From Gammaproteobacteria bacterium (GTDB lineage: Bacteria > Pseudomonadota > Gammaproteobacteria > Chromatiales > Chromatiaceae), in the NCBI GenBank assembly GCA_011390365.1, contig JAABSM010000003.1:30380-94379 (forward strand): DNA of 64,000 nucleotides. Direction: 5' to 3'. A program made the position numbers and the translations under genes. How positions within the stretch are numbered: position 1 is the first letter of the stretch; each line of letters begins with the position of its first letter. The notes beneath the pieces are model-generated. The model made no database searches. It had not been told where the DNA came from and saw only the letters and a list, made by a program, of their open reading frames with translations. This document shows positions 7,323-19,630 of this stretch, one piece after another.

Positions 7323-9215
7323 ATGTCCCACAACAAAACCCTTTCACGCTTGCTCCCCGGGGCTGGACCGGCCTCCGGCAAACCCGCGCACCACGCCCCA
7401 TGGTTATCCGCCCCCGTCATCGGCGTTGCGCTAATGGCGCTGCTCTTTCCCTGGGCCATGCCCGCCCTGGCCCAGGACACCTCCGCCCAGCAGATCGACT
7501 GGGGGATCATGGCGATGGAGCTGTTCGGCGGTCTCGCCCTGTTCCTGTTCGGCATGGAGCAGATGGCCGAATCCCTTAAGGCGGTGGCCGGCGACCGCAT
7601 GCGCAACATCCTCGCCCGCCTCACCACCAACCGCTTCATGGGCGCGGCCACCGGCGCCTTCGTTACCGCCGTCATCCAGTCCTCGTCGGTCACCACCGTG
7701 CTGGTGGTCGGCTTCATCAGCGCCGGCCTGATGTCCCTCTCTCAATCCGTAGGGGTGATCATGGGCGCCAATATCGGCACCACCATCACCGCCCAGATCG
7801 TCGCCTTCAAGATCACCAAGGCCGCGCTGCTGATGATCGGCATCGGTTTCACCATGCTCTTCGCCGCAAAAAAGGAGAGCATCCGCCAGTACGGGACGAT
7901 GCTGATGGGGCTGGGCATGGTCTTCTTCGGCATGAGCGTCATGAGCGACGCCATGGCGCCGCTGCGCAGCTTCCAACCCTTCCTCGACCTGATGATGCAC
8001 ATGGAAAACCCCCTCATCGGCATCGTCGTCGCCGCCGTCTTCACCGGTCTGGTGCAATCCTCCTCCGCCACCACCGGCATCGTCATCGTCATGGCCAGCC
8101 AGGGCTTCATCTCCCTGCCCGCGGGCATCGCCCTGGCCTTCGGCGCCAACGTCGGCACCTGCGTCACCGCCATGCTCGCCAGCATCGGCAAACCCCGTGA
8201 GGCGGTGCGCGCTGCGCTGGTGCATGTACTGTTCAATATCGGCGGGGTGTTGTTGTGGCTCGCCTTCATCGACCACCTGGCCGAGTTCGTCGCCTGGTTC
8301 TCACCCGCCCATCCCGAACTCGAGGGCACCCAGCGCCTCGCCGCCGAAGCGCCGCGGCAGATCGCCAACGCCCACACCGTCTTCAACATCGCCAACACCT
8401 TCATCTTCATCGCCTTCACCACCCAACTCGCGCGGCTGGTGGAGTGGCTGGTCCCCGACCGTCCGCTGGGCGAGGAGGCGTTGATCGTCACCACCCGCTA
8501 TCTCGATGAAGAGCTCCTCGCCACCCCCGCCCTGGCCCTCGACCGGGTCCGCCTGGAGGTGCTGCACATGGGCGAAAAGGTCGAGGACATGATGGAAAAG
8601 GTCCTGCCCGCCATCCTGGAAGGGGACCGCGCCGCCCTCCACGACGTGCGCAAGCAGGACGACCAGGTCGATCTGCTCTATCGGCGCATCATCAGCTACC
8701 TGGGCAAGATCAGCCAACAGAAACTCACCGACAAGCAGACCGCCGAACTGCTCAACCTGATGGCCGCGGTCAGCGAACTGGAGAGCGCCGGCGACGTCAT
8801 CGAAACCAACCTGGTCAGCCTCGGCCTCAACCGTATCCGCGAAGGGGTGGCGATCAGCGAACCCACCCAGCACGTACTGCGGGACTATCACAAGGTGATC
8901 TTCAAGGCCCTGCGCGGCGCGGTCCACGCCGTCTCCCAGAACAACGAACTCGCCGCCAGCGCCGTCATCGACATGAAAAAGGACGTCACCCGCCTCACCA
9001 GCTCCGCCGCCGTCCACCAGGCCCGCCGCCTCGTCGCCCAGGAACCCAATCGCATCGCCGCCTACACCATCGAGGTCGACATCGTCGAAAAGCTCAAACG
9101 CATCTACTACTTCGCCAAACGCATGGCCAAAAGCGTCACCCCCCAGGAAGGCCTCATCGACCCCGCCGCCGCCGAGAACCGGGAAGAAAAGGCCGGACAA
9201 GACCCCCGCGCATGA
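7323..9215 (+). CDS. Na/Pi cotransporter family protein with N-terminal signal segment
   Basis: A 630-residue membrane protein. After a hydrophilic start a hydrophobic segment ending in MPALAQD looks like a signal peptide or first helix, which is unusual next to the shorter paralogue at 1198-2994. The PNaS core spans about residues 60-360 with both QSSS motifs (AVIQSSSVTTV and LVQSSSATTGIV) and GANIGTT/GANVGTC loops. A PhoU-like helical domain follows (about 390-600) and the last residues are charged. Role: sodium-coupled phosphate transport at the inner membrane. It is the second gene of a likely usp-nptA transcription unit. Confidence 0.88.
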   Translation: MSHNKTLSRLLPGAGPASGKPAHHAPWLSAPVIGVALMALLFPWAMPALAQDTSAQQIDWGIMAMELFGGLALFLFGMEQMAESLKAVAGDRMRNILARLTTNRFMGAATGAFVTAVIQSSSVTTVLVVGFISAGLMSLSQSVGVIMGANIGTTITAQIVAFKITKAALLMIGIGFTMLFAAKKESIRQYGTMLMGLGMVFFGMSVMSDAMAPLRSFQPFLDLMMHMENPLIGIVVAAVFTGLVQSSSATTGIVIVMASQGFISLPAGIALAFGANVGTCVTAMLASIGKPREAVRAALVHVLFNIGGVLLWLAFIDHLAEFVAWFSPAHPELEGTQRLAAEAPRQIANAHTVFNIANTFIFIAFTTQLARLVEWLVPDRPLGEEALIVTTRYLDEELLATPALALDRVRLEVLHMGEKVEDMMEKVLPAILEGDRAALHDVRKQDDQVDLLYRRIISYLGKISQQKLTDKQTAELLNLMAAVSELESAGDVIETNLVSLGLNRIREGVAISEPTQHVLRDYHKVIFKALRGAVHAVSQNNELAASAVIDMKKDVTRLTSSAAVHQARRLVAQEPNRIAAYTIEVDIVEKLKRIYYFAKRMAKSVTPQEGLIDPAAAENREEKAGQDPRA

Positions 9216-9262
9216 CGCTCAGCGCTGCTGCGCCGTGACGAGGTTGAGGAGGGTTTGGTTGC

Positions 9263-9682
9263 ATGAACAACTACCGATTACAGGTCGACGCCGCACCGGG
9301 ACCAGGCAAGGTGTCGCTGCGCTGGTTCGGGGCCTCGGCCTTTCGGCCCGAGGGGGAGCTGACCCTGCCCTTGGCGGAGCTGGCGCTGCGCATCGGGGTC
9401 TTCATCAAGGCCGGGGGCGTGACCCTTCCGCCGGGGCGCTGGGCCGATCCCGACCGGCGGTTGGTGCGGCTGTGGTATGGCGCCAACCGCAAGCGGGAGA
9501 TCGCGGTGAACTGGCCCACTGTTACAGCGACAGCGAAACCGCCAACAAGCTGGACTAAGGCGAGTGTCGGGTTTTCGGGCGGCAACGAAGGCTCGCTAAG
9601 TTTTCTGATAGGTCAAAACGCTTGCGCAGCTCTTCCGCGTAGAGTCCGGGCGGCAGGCATGCGGCAAACTTCAGCTCGGTGA
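9263..9682 (+). CDS. Hypothetical protein, possibly chimeric with decayed DNA
   Basis: An open frame of 139 codons starting 47 bases after the Na/Pi cotransporter gene. The first ~95 residues look plausible for a protein (alternating hydrophobic pattern, PLAELALRIGVFIKAGGVTLPPGRW), but I recognise no family. The last ~45 residues overlap, on the opposite strand, the remnant of a helicase gene and read as low-complexity. The original 3' end has probably been lost at the junction near 9555. Treat it as a doubtful or truncated gene. Confidence 0.35.
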   Translation: MNNYRLQVDAAPGPGKVSLRWFGASAFRPEGELTLPLAELALRIGVFIKAGGVTLPPGRWADPDRRLVRLWYGANRKREIAVNWPTVTATAKPPTSWTKASVGFSGGNEGSLSFLIGQNACAALPRRVRAAGMRQTSAR

Positions 9683-9885
9683 CAAAATCCTCGTCCAAAG
9701 GGAGCGGGCACTCACGACCGGACCTCAGAAGCTCGGTCATCGCGCCTTTCAGCGCTTCCGATTCCACGCCGCCGCTAAAGGTGATCGAGAAATCGTCATA
9801 GCGGATGCGGGCCGCCTGGTCCGCCAAAGCGGCGGCCAGCGCGGCATTGGTCAGTTTGCCGGCGAGGGTCCATTGAGATTCTCAG
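9555..9885 (-). pseudogene. C-terminal fragment of an Lhr-like DEAD/DEAH helicase
   Basis: The frame reads WTLAGKLTNAALAAALADQ, RIRYDDFSITF and, further on, LKFAACLPPGLYAEELRKRF. This resembles the C-terminal region of large Lhr-type ATP-dependent helicases, where a W-x-G..TNA-LA segment precedes a DDFxI strand and a KFxxxLPP motif. No helicase core is present. The frame meets a TGA immediately upstream, inside the adjoining reverse transcriptase fragment, so this is a remnant with no start. The family call rests on pattern memory only. Confidence 0.5.
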
Positions 9886-10039
9886 CCAGGTTGGCCTCGA
9901 ACATCTTGATGGACTGACGATCAATCCCAGCGGAGCCCCGGTTACGCCGAATCGAACGGAATCCCTTACGCATCAGCTCAGGGGTAATGCACCCGGTGAG
10001 CGGATGCGCGCGTTGGATGTCAAAATCGACCCTGAGCAC
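9882..10039 (-). pseudogene. N-terminal fragment of a group II intron reverse transcriptase/maturase
   Basis: The segment TPELMRKGFRSIRRNRG followed by SAGIDRQSIKMFEANL matches the N-terminal RT0/RT1 region of group II intron-encoded LtrA-like proteins (the NRG-xxGID motif). The frame stops about 10 codons later, where the DNA switches to the helicase remnant. Palm domain, YxDD box and maturase region are absent. No group II intron RNA domain V was recognised nearby. It marks an old intron insertion followed by deletion. Confidence 0.65.
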
Positions 10040-10207
10040 GACAGAACTTCTGTCTGAACCTCAATCGAAGGCTTGGCCGGAAACGACGTAGAGACTGTTC
10101 TTGGCACGCGCAGAGCCTTCCCGGACCAATCCGCCGGGAGCGGATTGGGACAGCCGCAGGCGGGCCTTGATCATCGCGTCGGCCGCCTGGCATCGGATGC
10201 TGGCTGC

Positions 10208-10259
10208 GGCTGTAGGTCGGGCTTCAGCCCGACAGGTCGGCCTGAAGGCGGGCCTACAG
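10208..10259. repeat. REP/BIME-like palindrome
   Basis: The sequence runs CTGTAGGTCGGGCTTCAGCC, then CGACAGG, then TCGGCCTGAAGGCGGGCCTA, then CAG. The halves are an imperfect inverted repeat of the CTGTAGG...CCTACAG type common as REP elements in gammaproteobacteria. The right end supplies the stop codon of the SagB-type dehydrogenase gene. Confidence 0.65.
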
Positions 10260-11954
10260 AGTTTGGCCGGAACAATGATCCAGGCCGACTCTCTCGCCAT
10301 AGGGTGGGTCCGACTGGATTCTTGCGTCCGGCAGGCCCTTGCCGACGGTGAAGTGGTAGAGGGGCTGGTAGCCGGATTCGGTGAGCCCCAGCAGGTCGAG
10401 CACGGCGTCGTCGAAGAAGCAGCCGATGCCGGTGCCTTGCAGGCCCAGGGCTTCGGCGCCGAGGTAGAGTTGATGGCCGATCAGGCCCGCCTCCCAGTGG
10501 AGGCGGCGGTACTCCGCCGGGTGGTCGTTCAGGGCGGCGTCGAACTCCGCCAGCATGGAGGCGGAGAAGCAGCCATGGGCGGCGATGTTCTGGTGGCAGC
10601 CGAGGATGCGCGCGACCTGTTGGCTGTCGCCGCTGAGCAGGTGGTAGAGGGGAAAGTCGGGAATCTTGGTTGCGATCGGGTTGCCGTCGAACTCCTCCTT
10701 CATCTTCTTGAGTAACGCCTCCCGGGCCGCCGGATGGCGGGCTAGGAGGTAGAGGCCCGGTTCCAGCTCTTCGACGCGGTGGATCATCAGTACCAGATGG
10801 ATGCGGGGCTGGTGGGGCCAGCCATCCCAGGGCGGGCGATCGGGGCGGGGGAGGAGGGTGTCGAGCAGGGTCAGCAGGTCGTCCCGCGGCATGGCCTGTT
10901 GAGGATCCATGGCCTGGGCGCTGCGGCGTTCCCGAATCAGCCGCGGGGCGGGTTTGGGGCAGTCGATGGGGCGCGGCGGGTGGCCGGGGGGGTGGGCCGG
11001 GGGGCGCTGGGGCCAGCGCCCCTGGAGACGGGTCGCCTGGGCGACCTGGCCGATCACTGGCCATTTGAAGTGGGGTTCGCCGCCGAGGGGGTTGGCCTTG
11101 CCGAACCATTCGCCCTGGCGGGCGAGCTGGGTCAGTTCCGTCGCGGCGGTTGGGGAGGCGGGAGTGAGTTGCAGCAGCAGGTCCGGGTGTTCCCGTTCCG
11201 CTCCCTCGAAGTCTACGTCTCGATCCAGCCCCAGCAGGCTCGCCAGGCCGGGGTCGTCGATTTCGACGAACCTGGCCTTCCAGCCGAGCAGGGCGGCGGC
11301 GTAGCGCAGCGCCCCCAGGGCGTGGCCTATGTCCAGTTGCACATAGCGAAAGGCCCTTTCGCCATACTTCCAGGCCTCGCGCCAGAAGATGCTGCTGAGG
11401 GCGATCCAGATCTCCGGCGTATTTTCAGGGGCTCGCTTCCTCACTCCATCCTCTCTCCCGCGGGGAGAGGGGCTTTCGCTGGTATCCGCCGGGAAGCGGC
11501 AGCGCCGTTCCAGGCGGTGTTGCCCTGGCGCGTAGTGGTAGACGCCGTCTCCCAGCTCGGCCAAGCCGCGGCAGATCAGGTAGCCTTCGGTGGGGTGGAG
11601 GTTGCCGCTGGAGGGGTTGCAGCGCAGCGCCCAGCGGTTGGGTCCATGGCGTTTCCATACCGCCAGGCCGAGGGAGAGTTGGAGCAGGGCGGCGAGGCTG
11701 GCGAGGTCGATGGGCGCGGGCGGGATTGTGCCGTCGAGCAGCTCTTGCCAGGGTCGATCCAGCGACTCGCCACTCTGATCCCCGATCCGATCCGCTATCA
11801 GGGGCAGGGTCAGGGATTCCGCGCCGTCGAAGCGGCGAAAGGGATCGGGCTGGTCGTCCCAGTCCAGGTATTCCGGTCCTCTGGCGAGGTGATCGAGGTG
11901 GTGCTTGGTGCGTTCGTGGTAGAGGCGGGCGGGTTGGGAGGGGTGCTGTGACAT
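10254..11954 (-). CDS. SagB-type dehydrogenase / nitroreductase-fold protein (ThcOx family)
   Basis: A 566-residue protein with two nitroreductase-like halves. The N-terminal half carries NPSSGNLHPTEGYL and VYHYAPGQH (FMN-binding region), then IFWREAWKYGERAFRYVQLD and GHALGALRYAAALLGW. The C-terminal half repeats the pattern with a shorter RRSAQ motif, YHLLSGDSQQVARI, AGLIGHQLYLGAEALGLQGT and a final GCFFDDAVLDLLGL. SagB/ThcOx proteins oxidise thiazolines or oxazolines in peptide natural products when next to a cyclodehydratase. No such partner is seen here, so substrate is unknown. Oddities: a loop near residues 160-182 is encoded by a palindromic repeat, and the last ~10 residues and the stop lie in or beside a REP element. 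Confidence 0.85.
   Translation of the reverse strand: MSQHPSQPARLYHERTKHHLDHLARGPEYLDWDDQPDPFRRFDGAESLTLPLIADRIGDQSGESLDRPWQELLDGTIPPAPIDLASLAALLQLSLGLAVWKRHGPNRWALRCNPSSGNLHPTEGYLICRGLAELGDGVYHYAPGQHRLERRCRFPADTSESPSPRGREDGVRKRAPENTPEIWIALSSIFWREAWKYGERAFRYVQLDIGHALGALRYAAALLGWKARFVEIDDPGLASLLGLDRDVDFEGAEREHPDLLLQLTPASPTAATELTQLARQGEWFGKANPLGGEPHFKWPVIGQVAQATRLQGRWPQRPPAHPPGHPPRPIDCPKPAPRLIRERRSAQAMDPQQAMPRDDLLTLLDTLLPRPDRPPWDGWPHQPRIHLVLMIHRVEELEPGLYLLARHPAAREALLKKMKEEFDGNPIATKIPDFPLYHLLSGDSQQVARILGCHQNIAAHGCFSASMLAEFDAALNDHPAEYRRLHWEAGLIGHQLYLGAEALGLQGTGIGCFFDDAVLDLLGLTESGYQPLYHFTVGKGLPDARIQSDPPYGERVGLDHCSGQTL
11449..11473. repeat. CTCTCCC/GGGAGAG palindrome inside the SagB-type gene
   Basis: The palindrome (CCTCTCTCCC, GC, GGGGAGAGGGG) is of the same kind as the intergenic one at 30859-30882. 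Here it is read in frame as a Ser/Pro/Arg/Gly-rich loop between two conserved parts of the dehydrogenase. Confidence 0.65.
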
Positions 11955-12031
11955 GGCGGTGACTCGCGGTGCTTCTGGATTCAGTCCAGGGCTATGCTAT
12001 CACATCGCGGTGTTTGGGGCGGGTAATCCTA

Positions 12032-12068
12032 TAAACCGCGGATGAACGCAGATTTGCGCGGATATATG
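12032..12068. repeat. GCGGAT...CGCAGAT...GCGGAT intergenic repeat
   Basis: A short repeat (CGCGGATGAACGCAGATT then TGCGCGGATATAT) of the dispersed type often found between proteobacterial genes. It occupies the gap between the dehydrogenase start and the MITE; no gene is seen in 11955-12333. Confidence 0.4.
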
Positions 12069-12129
12069 AATGCAGAGCCGGCAGTTGCCTAACCCCCTAG
12101 GTACATCTGTATTCCCTTCACCCCTCGCT

Positions 12130-12350
12130 CAATGTCATTAACTTAAGCCACCATGGCATTTTCCGGGAATGATGCGCCTCATTTCGTGGGTGCGCCGACC
12201 GTTTTTGGTTCTTCATAGGATGTGCCGTCGACCGAGCGACAAGGCTTTTTATTCGGCACATCCTATGCCGATCCAGCGATTTCCGGGCTGCCCCGGAGTA
12301 AGGCGCATCAAGGGCGGGAACCTGGCGTGGCGCTTAAGTTAATGACATTG
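12130..12350. mobile_element. 221-bp MITE (non-autonomous IS-like element), complete copy with 10-bp target duplication
   Basis: The element begins CAATGTCATTAACTTAAG and ends with the inverse CTTAAGTTAATGACATTG, an 18-bp perfect terminal inverted repeat. The 10 bases ACCCCTCGCT occur at 12120-12129 and again at 12351-12360, directly abutting both ends: a target site duplication. Internally a second inverted pair (GGCACATCCTATG and its complement) is present and there is no transposase gene. A duplication of about 10 bp would fit IS4-type transposases, but the parent family was not identified. It inserted in the stop codon of the HD-GYP gene. A second copy starts at 63902. Confidence 0.9.
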
Positions 12351-13469
12351 ACCCCTCGCTCAAGCTCTCCCGCTCTTCGGGGAAGTCGGCGAAGCGCAGC
12401 GCGGTCTGGCGGAACTCTTCGTGGATTTCGAGGAAGGCGTCGACGATGTCGGGGTCGAAGTGCTTGCCGCGGCCTTCACGGATGATCTCGACCGCCTTGC
12501 GGTGGCTGAAGGGGGGCTTGTAGGCGCGTTTGGAGATGAGGGCGTCGTAGACGTCGGCGAGGGCCATGAGGCGGCCGGAGACGGGGATTTCGTCGCCGCG
12601 GATGCCGCGCGGGTAGCCGCTGCCGTCCCAGCGTTCGTGGTGGGTGTAGGCGATCTCGGCGCCGTAGCGCAGGAAGGAGTGTTCGCCGAGGCGCTTGAGC
12701 GCCCCTTGCAGGGCGGCGTACCCGTGCACGGGGTGTTGTTGCATCTCGTCGAATTCGGCGTCGGTGAGTTTTCCTGGCTTGGTGAGGACCGCGTCCGGCA
12801 CGCCGACCTTGCCGATGTCGTGGAGGGGGGCGGACTTGTAGAGCAGGTCGATCGCCTCGTCGTCGAGTTGCTCGGCGAAGCGGGGGTGGTCGCGCAGCCG
12901 TTCCGCCAGCAGCTTGATGTAGGTGCGGGTGCGCTGGATGTGGCCGCCGGTCTCCGGGTCGCGGCTCTCGATGAGGTTGGAGAGGGTGAGCAGGGTGGTC
13001 TCCTGGGTCAGCGCGAGCTCGGCGGTGCGTGCCTCGACCAGCTCTTCGAGGCGGTCGCGGTAGCGTTTGAGTTCGACGTGATTGGCGACCCGCGCCGCCA
13101 CCAGCTCCGGGCGAAAGGGCTTGGTCAGGTAGTCGACGGCGCCCAGCGCGAGCCCCTTGCGTTCATCCTCCAGGTCGTCCATGGCGGTGAGAAAGATCAC
13201 CGGGATGTGGCGCAGCTCGGGATCCGCCTTGAGCCGGCGGCAGGTTTCGTAGCCGTCCAGGTTGGGCATCATGATGTCGAGCAGGATGAGGTCGGGGTGG
13301 GGGCGTTTGGCGGCCATCCGCAGGGCCTTGACGCCATCCTTGGCGGCGACCACCGCGTAGTGCTCTTGCAGGGTGTGAAAGAGGACCTCGATGTTGTCGG
13401 CGACGTCGTCGACGATCAGGATCTTCGCCCGCTCGCCGGCGGTCACGGGGTTGATGCGCGTTCCAGGGT

Positions 13470-13473
<4 letters not shown>
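12334..13473 (-). CDS. Two-component response regulator with HD-GYP c-di-GMP phosphodiesterase domain
   Basis: A 379-residue protein. The REC domain (about residues 14-130) has DD near the start, the phospho-acceptor in LILLDIMMPNLDGYE and a Lys in LTKPF. A short coiled coil leads to an HD-GYP domain (about 165-360) with HDIGKVGVPD and HHERWDGSGYP, so the catalytic HD and GYP residues are all present and hydrolysis of c-di-GMP is expected. The start overlaps the stop of the hybrid kinase gene by four bases (ATGA), so kinase and regulator are co-translated and form a cognate pair. The last five residues and the TAA come from the inserted MITE; the ancestral stop was a TGA directly after SEG. 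Confidence 0.93.
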
Positions 13474-17180
<3,707 letters not shown>

Positions 17181-17184
17181 GGCG

Positions 17185-19347
17185 CTAGCGGGCCTCCGCC
17201 CTGATGATCCCGCCATCCGCAGCGAAGCGGGCCAGCACCAGATCGGTGGCGTCGAGGGCGTCGTGACGCCGCGGCGTGAAAGGTTGCCGGTAGTCCCGCA
17301 CCACGCCCTGATAGGTCTCGATCCGTTCCAGGGCGTCGCGGATGGCGGCGCGCTCGCCGGTTTGCGCCTGTTCCACGGCGCGCGCCAGCAGGTTGACCAG
17401 GTCATGGGCGTGCAGGGTGCCCATGGGGGCGGGGATGGTGCGCGCGGATTCGTCGCCGAAACGCTGTCGATAACGGGCCAGCAGCGGCAGTGCCCGCGCC
17501 GGCGCTTGGGGGGCGAGGGTGACGGTTTGCAGGAATTTCAGCTCCACCCGCTTCAGCGCCTCGCCGGCGTGTCGCTGGAAATCGCCGCCGGTGACGCCCA
17601 GGTGGGAGTAGATGGGCAAGGGGGTGTCGCGCGCCGCCATCGCCTTGACGATGTGGATGCTCTCGCGGGGGTTGGCGACCATGATCAGGCTGTCCGCGCC
17701 CTTGGCGGCGATGGCTTGCAGGTAGGGGGCGAACGCCTCTTCGCCGCGGTTGAACCACGCGATGTCGACGACGCCCTCGCCGCCCGCCGCTTGCCAATCG
17801 ATCACCGCCTGTTCGCTGGAGCGTCCCCAGATCGAGCGCTCCAGCAGCATGGCGGTGCGTTGGCCGCTCGCCGTCGCCCGCTCCAGCAGGAACGGGGTGG
17901 CGATGTCATCGGCCACCGAGCAGCGAAAGATGTAGTTGGGCTGGTGCTGGTGCTGAGTGAGGTGGGTGGCGGCGGCCCAGGGGATGAGGTAGGGGATTTG
18001 CAGCCGCTGGATGGTCGCCAGCTCTTCGCCGATGACATAGCTCTGCTTGCCGCCGATGACCGCCAGCAGGTTGGGGATCCGCGCGAACTCCTCCAGGTGG
18101 TTGACCGCGCGTGCGGGTATGCCCTGGTGATCCAGGGCGATCAGGCGCAAGGGTTTGCCGAGCAGGCCGCCATCGGCGTTGATCTGGTCGATCGCCAATT
18201 GGGCGCCGCGGCGGATCGCCATGCCGGCGACCGCGCTGGCGGATGACAGATCGGCGTCGAGGCCGATGACCCATTCCTGTTGTCGTTGCTGCGCGGGCAG
18301 GGCGCGCCAGCGCAGCTCGCGGGTCTTGGCCAGCAGGTCCGGGCCGATCACCGCCTCGAAACGGTCGGGGATGTTGGCCAGTTTGCGCTGAAACGCGGCC
18401 CGCTCCCCGTCGTCGAGGCGGTAGATCTCCACCCCGGCCGCTTCGATTTCGTCCAGAAACGTCTGTTCCCTGCGCTGGGTCTCCTCCCGTTGCCAGGCGG
18501 AGAGCCCCCGGGCGGTCTCCACCAACAGCTCCCGGATATCCGGCGGCAGGGTCTCGTAGACCTTGCCGCTGATCGAGAAGACGTAGCCGAGAAAGCCGTG
18601 ACTGCTCAGGGTCAGGTGGGATTGCACCTGGTGAAAACCCATCGCGACGATCGCCACCAGCGGGTTCTCCTGGCCATCCACCGCGCCGTCGGCGAGGGCC
18701 TGGCGGGTGGCGTGAAAGTCGATCGGGATGGGGGTCGCCCCCAGGGTTTCGAACTGGGCCGCCAGCATGCGGCTCTTCATGATGCGAAAGCGCTGGCCGG
18801 CGAAATCCTCGGCTTGGCGCAGCGGGCGGTTGGCGGTGAAGTGCTTGAAGCCGTTCTCCCAGAAGGCGATGCCGACCAGGTCGATGCGCCCCAGCTTCTT
18901 GAGCAGGGCGTCCCCGGGCGGGCCGTCGAGCATGCGATACAGCTCGTCGCGGGAGGAGAAGAAGAAGGGCAGGTCGGCGTACTGCATCTCCGGCACCGCC
19001 ACGCTCAGCTTGGCGGTGGGGGTGAGCAGCATGTCCAGCTCGCCGCGCCGCGCCATCTCCACCATCGCATGGTCGTTGCCCAGCTCCTGGTTGGGGTGGA
19101 CGGTCACCTTGACCCGCCCCTCGCTTCGGGCCGCCACCTCCTGCGCGAAGCGCGCCGCCGCCGCGTGCATCGCCGTTTCGACGTTGATGTTGTGCCCCAG
19201 GCGGAGCGCCAGCGGCCCCTCGCTCGCCGCCCCCGGTCGTGTCGGCGAGACGGGCATTTGCGGATTGCCGCTATCGTAGAGGCGTACCCCCACGATGACC
19301 AAGAGCAGCAGCAACAGCGCCCCCAGCCAGCCTATCGTCTTGTTCAT
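17185..19347 (-). CDS. Fused TRAP-type (DctP) and ABC-type (LivK-like) periplasmic binding protein, likely sensory
   Basis: The start at 19347 has GGAGGT seven bases upstream. The 720-residue product begins with a hydrophobic helix (TIGWLGALLLLLLVIVGV) without a clear cleavage site, so it may stay anchored. Residues about 35-345 are a DctP-type TRAP binding protein (LRLGHNINVETAMHAAAARF, then KHFTANRPLR and an RIMKS segment). Residues about 358-720 are a type I ABC binding protein of the Leu/Ile/Val class (RRGAQLAIDQINADGGLLG and LRLIALDHQG). No TRAP or ABC permease gene is nearby. The next gene is a hybrid kinase, so the fusion most likely presents ligands to the kinase sensor domain rather than to a transporter. 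This fusion is unusual. Confidence 0.88.
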   Translation of the reverse strand: MNKTIGWLGALLLLLLVIVGVRLYDSGNPQMPVSPTRPGAASEGPLALRLGHNINVETAMHAAAARFAQEVAARSEGRVKVTVHPNQELGNDHAMVEMARRGELDMLLTPTAKLSVAVPEMQYADLPFFFSSRDELYRMLDGPPGDALLKKLGRIDLVGIAFWENGFKHFTANRPLRQAEDFAGQRFRIMKSRMLAAQFETLGATPIPIDFHATRQALADGAVDGQENPLVAIVAMGFHQVQSHLTLSSHGFLGYVFSISGKVYETLPPDIRELLVETARGLSAWQREETQRREQTFLDEIEAAGVEIYRLDDGERAAFQRKLANIPDRFEAVIGPDLLAKTRELRWRALPAQQRQQEWVIGLDADLSSASAVAGMAIRRGAQLAIDQINADGGLLGKPLRLIALDHQGIPARAVNHLEEFARIPNLLAVIGGKQSYVIGEELATIQRLQIPYLIPWAAATHLTQHQHQPNYIFRCSVADDIATPFLLERATASGQRTAMLLERSIWGRSSEQAVIDWQAAGGEGVVDIAWFNRGEEAFAPYLQAIAAKGADSLIMVANPRESIHIVKAMAARDTPLPIYSHLGVTGGDFQRHAGEALKRVELKFLQTVTLAPQAPARALPLLARYRQRFGDESARTIPAPMGTLHAHDLVNLLARAVEQAQTGERAAIRDALERIETYQGVVRDYRQPFTPRRHDALDATDLVLARFAADGGIIRAEAR

Positions 19348-19487
19348 ATGCGCTACCTCCCGGGGTTTGTGCCTGCCGCGGCCCCGTAACTCCATTTGCC
19401 AAGGTCGAGTATACCTCCTATGCGGGCTTGTGCCGCTAGAGCTGGATCAACGAATGGGTAATTGAATGGATCGAGGGATCGATATCC

Positions 19488-19508
19488 GATATTCGCTTGA
19501 CGAATATC
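19488..19508. promoter_or_regulatory. Inverted repeat in divergent promoter region (possible operator)
   Basis: A perfect 8-bp inverted repeat, GATATTCG, CTTGA, CGAATATC. It lies between the divergently read binding-protein operon (start 19347) and the small Cys-rich gene (start 19631). Symmetry and position fit an operator; the binding factor is unknown. Confidence 0.4.
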
Positions 19509-19630
19509 CCAATTCTTCGGCGTTCGGCCGCCGGAAAAGTGACGGACGGCGTTTGTCGCCCCGGCGATTGGTGCTATGGTGACATCGAAGGCCCTTGGCC
19601 GACCCCTCTACCTCATCCACGGAGAATGCC

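Noticed and set aside
17181-17405. 75-codon upstream extension of the hybrid kinase frame
   Set aside because: It lies wholly inside the double binding-protein gene in another frame; the signal-anchor start at 17180 is natural.
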